DNA of 64,000 nt, taken from the NCBI GenBank assembly GCA_018292915.2, contig JACVVK020000337.1, positions 542,001 through 606,000 of the forward strand, given 5' to 3'. The notes beneath the pieces are model-generated. The model ran no database searches. It saw nothing but the letters and a program-made list of their open reading frames with translations, and was not told the DNA's origin. The position numbers were made by a program, and so were the translations under genes. Origin of the DNA: Batillaria attramentaria (lineage: Eukaryota; Mollusca; Gastropoda; Batillariidae). Positions 50,735 through 56,252 of the stretch are shown in pieces; positions within the stretch are counted from its first letter, which is position 1; each line of letters opens with the position of its first letter.

Positions 50735-53700
50735 TGCGAGCGTGCGTGCGTGCGTGTGTGCGCGCGCGTGTCCTTGCGTGTGTGTGCGCACGTGCGTTGG
50801 CGTGTGTGGTTGTGTTTGTGAAGAAGGAGCGCTGCATAAACTAGTCACCAGGCTGCTACTTCTGTATTTGCAAGAAATGAATTCCTAGCAAAGCACGTAG
50901 CGAAAGATCACAAAAGAGCAGCTCATAAGTCATTTGTTCCGAAGGGCAATTCAATATAGCATCTCCCACAGGAATCGAACCAAAGGCCAGACGCTGGCAA
51001 ATGAACCCATAAACTGCTCAATCTAAACCCAGTACAACCTACATTATCGCATCCATTCATCTCCCATCGTGACCAAGAGTGGAGGGGAGGGGAGAGAGTG
51101 TCCGAACACAGCTACCCAACAGTGCCATAACATGGTCCCCAAACGACCCTAATCAATATTGACAAGACCATCTTCGGGTCTGTAGCGAGACTTTTGGCGA
51201 TCGGACAGTTGTTCCTGGGGAAAAGCTGCGGGTAACATACTTTCTGGAATGTATTGATCCCTTCGTACATCCTGTGCTGATCTCCACTGGTAAGCTTCTT
51301 GCGGCCTGCCCGCTCGCTGAGCCTTGATCTTCTATCCCTGCGCAATGTCCCACTTGCCCCCCCAAAACGCAAGAATTACGACCACTCAAGCCGTTCGATT
51401 AATAAAATGCCCTGGCATCTAGTTTACATGCAGGGGCACGAAGAGGGTAGAAGGAAGAAGGGGGTGGGGGGGTGGCAGCTGTGAGTAGTAATCTGTTACA
51501 CGAACGAGTACATTTTGTAAACACTCTTGGTTAAAAGTCAAGGTGTCCATGGTAACGTGGATAGTAGATCAGTCCAGGAATTATCATATTCTGATGAACA
51601 GCCGGCATGGGTTGAAACCAGGTACGTTTTATGCTGTCACAGCAACACCAAAGCATGTACAAAGGAAACCTTCAAGTCCAGACTGAAAACCCATCTTTTC
51701 ACCCTCTCATAGCCGTGCCATCAGTGTTGTCGTTCTGCTGGTGTGACTGCGTGTGTGCGCAGGGAACGGGTGTGTGTGTGTATGTGTGTGTGTGTGTGTG
51801 TAGATATGAGTTTTTATTACTTTTTATCTGTTTTGTCAGTTTTACCTGTCTTTTGTGTTTTTTGTGTTTTTTTATGTTTTAATATGAATAAATATGTATT
51901 TTGTGTAAAGCGCCTAGAGCTTAGATAAGGTTAGGCGCTATATAAATATTCTATTATTATTATTATTAAATTACAAAAGACTAGCAATAGCAGAGACACA
52001 CCCAAGGCCGGAAAGGTGTAACAAATTATTCCAGTCTCTCCATCCTCCACTGTCTTACTACACAGTACAAGTCTGAAGTCATGACCGGGAGGGGGCGTGG
52101 GAGATAGGACGGGGGTGAGCAGCTGTGAGCAATCAGTTTCAACTGCCGTCCCATCTGCCAGACTGACCGGCGAATCATTGGTCACGGTCGATTGCGTCTC
52201 ACATTCCGCCCGCGCACACTGATAACGGAAGGTGCTGAAAACGGTGAGAGGTGGCGGGACTGCACAGGTAACTGTCGGCTAGAAAGATGGGGGAAAGGGG
52301 GGGGGGGCAGGGGGCAGGGGTGGGTCTGGGGAAGGTCGGTAGGTTGGTGCAGTCGGCATAACCAGCACAGGATGCAAGTCTGGCTAACCAGACCTGGTGC
52401 ACGAAATCGCAGTACAGTACAGCAGTGTACTGTCCAGTACATAGTTCCGCCCAGACATCTTCATGCCTGCAGCAACAAGACCAGTCCAGCTTGTTTACCT
52501 TCAGGTCGCCCATGCGCGAGTATGTTGAGCCTGCTCTGCAGGGCATTCAGTCATAACAACACAGGGCAGTTGGTCAGGACCAAGACAGATGCCTGTGTGG
52601 ATCAGTGGTGATGAATGGAAACTGGGCTCAGAGCACAATGCGGACAACACTTACTATAATTATATGTGGATATAATTATGTGCTACAGCCTTGACTTCTG
52701 TGAACATAATCGTACTAAAAAGTTGCCGGCGGTCGGGCCAGCCGACGTCTTCCACACTGTAAAAAAAACAAACAAACAAACCCCCAAAACAAAGACCCCC
52801 CCCCCCCCCCAAAAAAAAAAAAAAAAGAATAAAAAAATTAAAAAATAAAATAAATAAAAAATAAAAGAAAAAACCCACAAAAAACACAAAACAATCAACA
52901 AACAAAAACAACAACAACAACAAAACAAGAAACAACAACAACAACAACAACAAAAACACTAATTCTGAACCTCGAAGCACATGTCTGCTTTATCCAAAAC
53001 AAGTTCAGCCAACGATACTTTTTCACGTGTGTTGCGAACCGTCACTGACTGGTAGTAGATTCTTTGGCACTGAAACATTCACGCGAGCTCCCTAAACATT
53101 TGCCTGGAGGGGGAAAAAAGAGCAATTCATGTCCAGAGAACGCCTGGAATTCCAGTAATAACCTGTGGTACACGGAGCCTGCAGACCTACCAGTCGGCGC
53201 TTCTCCAGACAGAGAATCAGGCTGGTATGGGTTTTTTTTCTGCCCACCAAACTGTTTTAGGCCCCGACGCCGGGTTCGAAAGACTTTCCTGATGTGTGTC
53301 TTTACTGATGCTGATTATGTTCACACTTACAACAACCACTTAAAAGACGTTACGAGAGCTAAATGCAACCCATGTATTATACATGCCAGGCCTGCCAGTG
53401 TTAAACCATTTTCACTCAGGCTCGCTGAATGATGACGACTGACTCGACGTAAACAGTTAACAGTTCACAACAAATGTTCTACTCTAACCAAAATAAAATG
53501 CTAGTCTGCCATACGGTGACGTCACTTTGCCATACGGTGACGTCACTTTATGATCCCATACTTTCCGCCGGTTCGACAATAGTACCTCCATGAATCTGAG
53601 GGGAGCTTCAATGGCCCCTATGGCCCGTGGAACATGAAGTAGAAACGACTGAGCCTCGCACGGGTATAAAACTTCAAGAACATGCACGAGTGACTGATGT

Positions 53701-56211
53701 TAACAACGACAGATGGCTAGATAATAAGCCCTCAAGTGTCTGCAACTTGACTTTTCACAACAGGCGTTCTGGTGAAACCAATACAGCGGTCTGCCTCGGC
53801 CGCCGCGGGTTGAGAGAGTTGAGTGACAACACAATTTAACTGACGAGTCAGTTTTACGTTCTGCTGACATCAAATACTTGCGTTGAAACTGGATGGAAGA
53901 AAAGGGGGGAAAAAATGAAGAAAAAAACCTACACCGCTTTTTCAGAATAAAGAAAAACAGTATTATAATGAGGAAAGTCCAGTTACTAAAGAAAGCAAAA
54001 GACAAAGTGAATCCAATATCTATACCCTCCTAGACGGCAAGCGTTGTTTTAAACACCCCCCCCCCCCCCCAAAAAAAAAAAAAAAAAACCAAAAAAAAAA
54101 AACCGCCCTAAGTCCTCTCTCTCTCGACAACCACCCCTCCCCCGTCCCCCCACAGACTTCTCTCTCGACCCCCCCCCCCTCCCCAACCCCCTCCATCCCC
54201 AACTCGAAAATTAAATCCTGGTTACATCTCTAACCTCTTTCTGCTCTGCTCAAGAGAAGTGAGGTTTTCCCCTTTTTATGATTTTTTTTTAAGGGGGGTG
54301 GGGTGAGAGTGACTTTCTTTACGCAGCGAAAAAAACCTATGAAATGGCCTTCAAAAGCAAACACTACACATTGTAAATAATACACATGCATGTTGAAATG
54401 ACTTCTGAAAGCTGAACGAATGTCAGCGTACGTGCTACTGCCGTGCTGAGGTGGACTGAACATCTTGAACAGGAAAGGTTTTCTTGAGAAGGGACGGGAA
54501 GCGCTCCGGCGACCTCAAAAAGCCAGCTAGGAAAACACAGAAAGAGGCCAGCTGTTGTTTTTCCACCTGCCCAAACCGGCCATAATGATGGATAAGATTG
54601 CATCTTTAATTTGTCTGCAGTCCGGCATCCCCCCTCCCCTCCCCCTTCTCCACCTTTTCAACCCCAGTTTGCTGAAAGAAGTAAACAGTTGTCGCTGTGG
54701 CAGATTCCTCGGAGGGTCGTGATGGGCCCCTCTCATTCATTTCCCCCTCCACTTATCTTGTCTTCACCTGGGGCCTTTACTGTGAGGAGCCCCATATGGG
54801 GCAGTGCCCGATCCCCAGTAACTGGACACCATTAATCAGCGCAGGTATTCAGTGAGAGTGGCGGGGTCAGGTACTGACGGTGTACCGACACTAACCTCTG
54901 ATATACTTACTGGTAGCTCTCTCTGTCTTTAGTGCAGAGCTGCCTTTCAGTGCAAAGCTTTCAGCCGACTGACAAGTCACCGAGCAATTCCGGCTTATGG
55001 GTCAGTAACACATATCAGGTACTTGTTAGCTGATTTTAAACTGATGCTATTCTTGATTTGAAGAAAACCTCGTTATAGCCTTTCGTCGTGAAAGACGGCA
55101 TTTGTGAGACGTATTCTGCGTGTGAGAGGAAGATGCTAGGAACGAAAGAGAACAACAACAACAACAACGCCCCGACAGTTCGTCAACAAAGGCAGTTCTG
55201 TAAAACAATGTTGGACAGATAAACAGTGGATAGCATAGACTGAGATACTGCAGGAAAAAATATCCTGATATCCATTATGACCTCTCACATACTATATAGT
55301 CATGATAGAGCCATGAGGATGTGTAGGGGGGGGGGAGGGGGGGAGGGAGTTTAACGTTCTTTTCCACCATGTAAGGGTGATATCAAACAAACACGAGGCA
55401 ACGATAAAATGGCCAGCACAAATATTTGGCCTCAGACGGGATTCGAACTCACGACCCGAGCACTGGAAGTCCAACGCTCTACCATTCAGCTATCCCGACC
55501 ACATACTCTCTGTCCCGACTCCCCGATATAGAGCCACGAGATTTCACAAAGCCGGAGTACCCGGAGAGAACCTCTGACGGTCGGCCCGAATGAATGGTAC
55601 CACATATGAGAAAGAAAAATTCTTCGCCCCGAGTGGGACTGGAACCTGACCTCTCGCATTGATGACTATGTCTTAACCACTGGACCGCCGACGCGTGTGG
55701 CCCAGAAATTTACCTGCGAAACCTCCCATCTTGTGTGTACGTGAACACGTTGACGTTGTCTTCCTTGGCTACTGTCTGGTCTAGGTGTAGGTAAACAAAG
55801 CGGACGAGTTTATAAACGAAGAGGGGACACAGGGTAAACAATTACGAAATCCCCGTTGTAAGAAAACTGCCACACTCGCCTTTCGTAACAGCGCAACTTC
55901 AAGTTCAAAGCACCTAAAAGCACCTGCTCGAAACGACGAAATTAAACTGGCTTAATGAGGAAAACTTCTCTGAAAACGGGGACTGGACTGATCTGAATTG
56001 AAAGCGTTCGGTCAGAATGCCCTGACACTGTTGAACTACTCACAGCATCGTGTCAAAATCTTGTGCCATAAGTATGCTGTTTGTCCGACATGATTTCTGT
56101 AAATGGGTCGAGAACAATAGCATATGCTGAACTTAGTCTTCTGTCAGGGTTTAATTACGCATGCACACGACACACACACACACACGCACGCACGCACGCA
56201 CACACCGTGCG

Positions 56212-56252
<41 letters not shown>

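Noticed and set aside
51112..51372. 86-codon open frame on minus ([20 protein letters not shown])
   Set aside because: Composition looks plausible but there is no homology I recognise, no splice sites in a usable phase, and no conserved motif.
53064..53432. 122-codon open frame on +
   Set aside because: No domain or splice context; intronic and antisense to the integrin gene.
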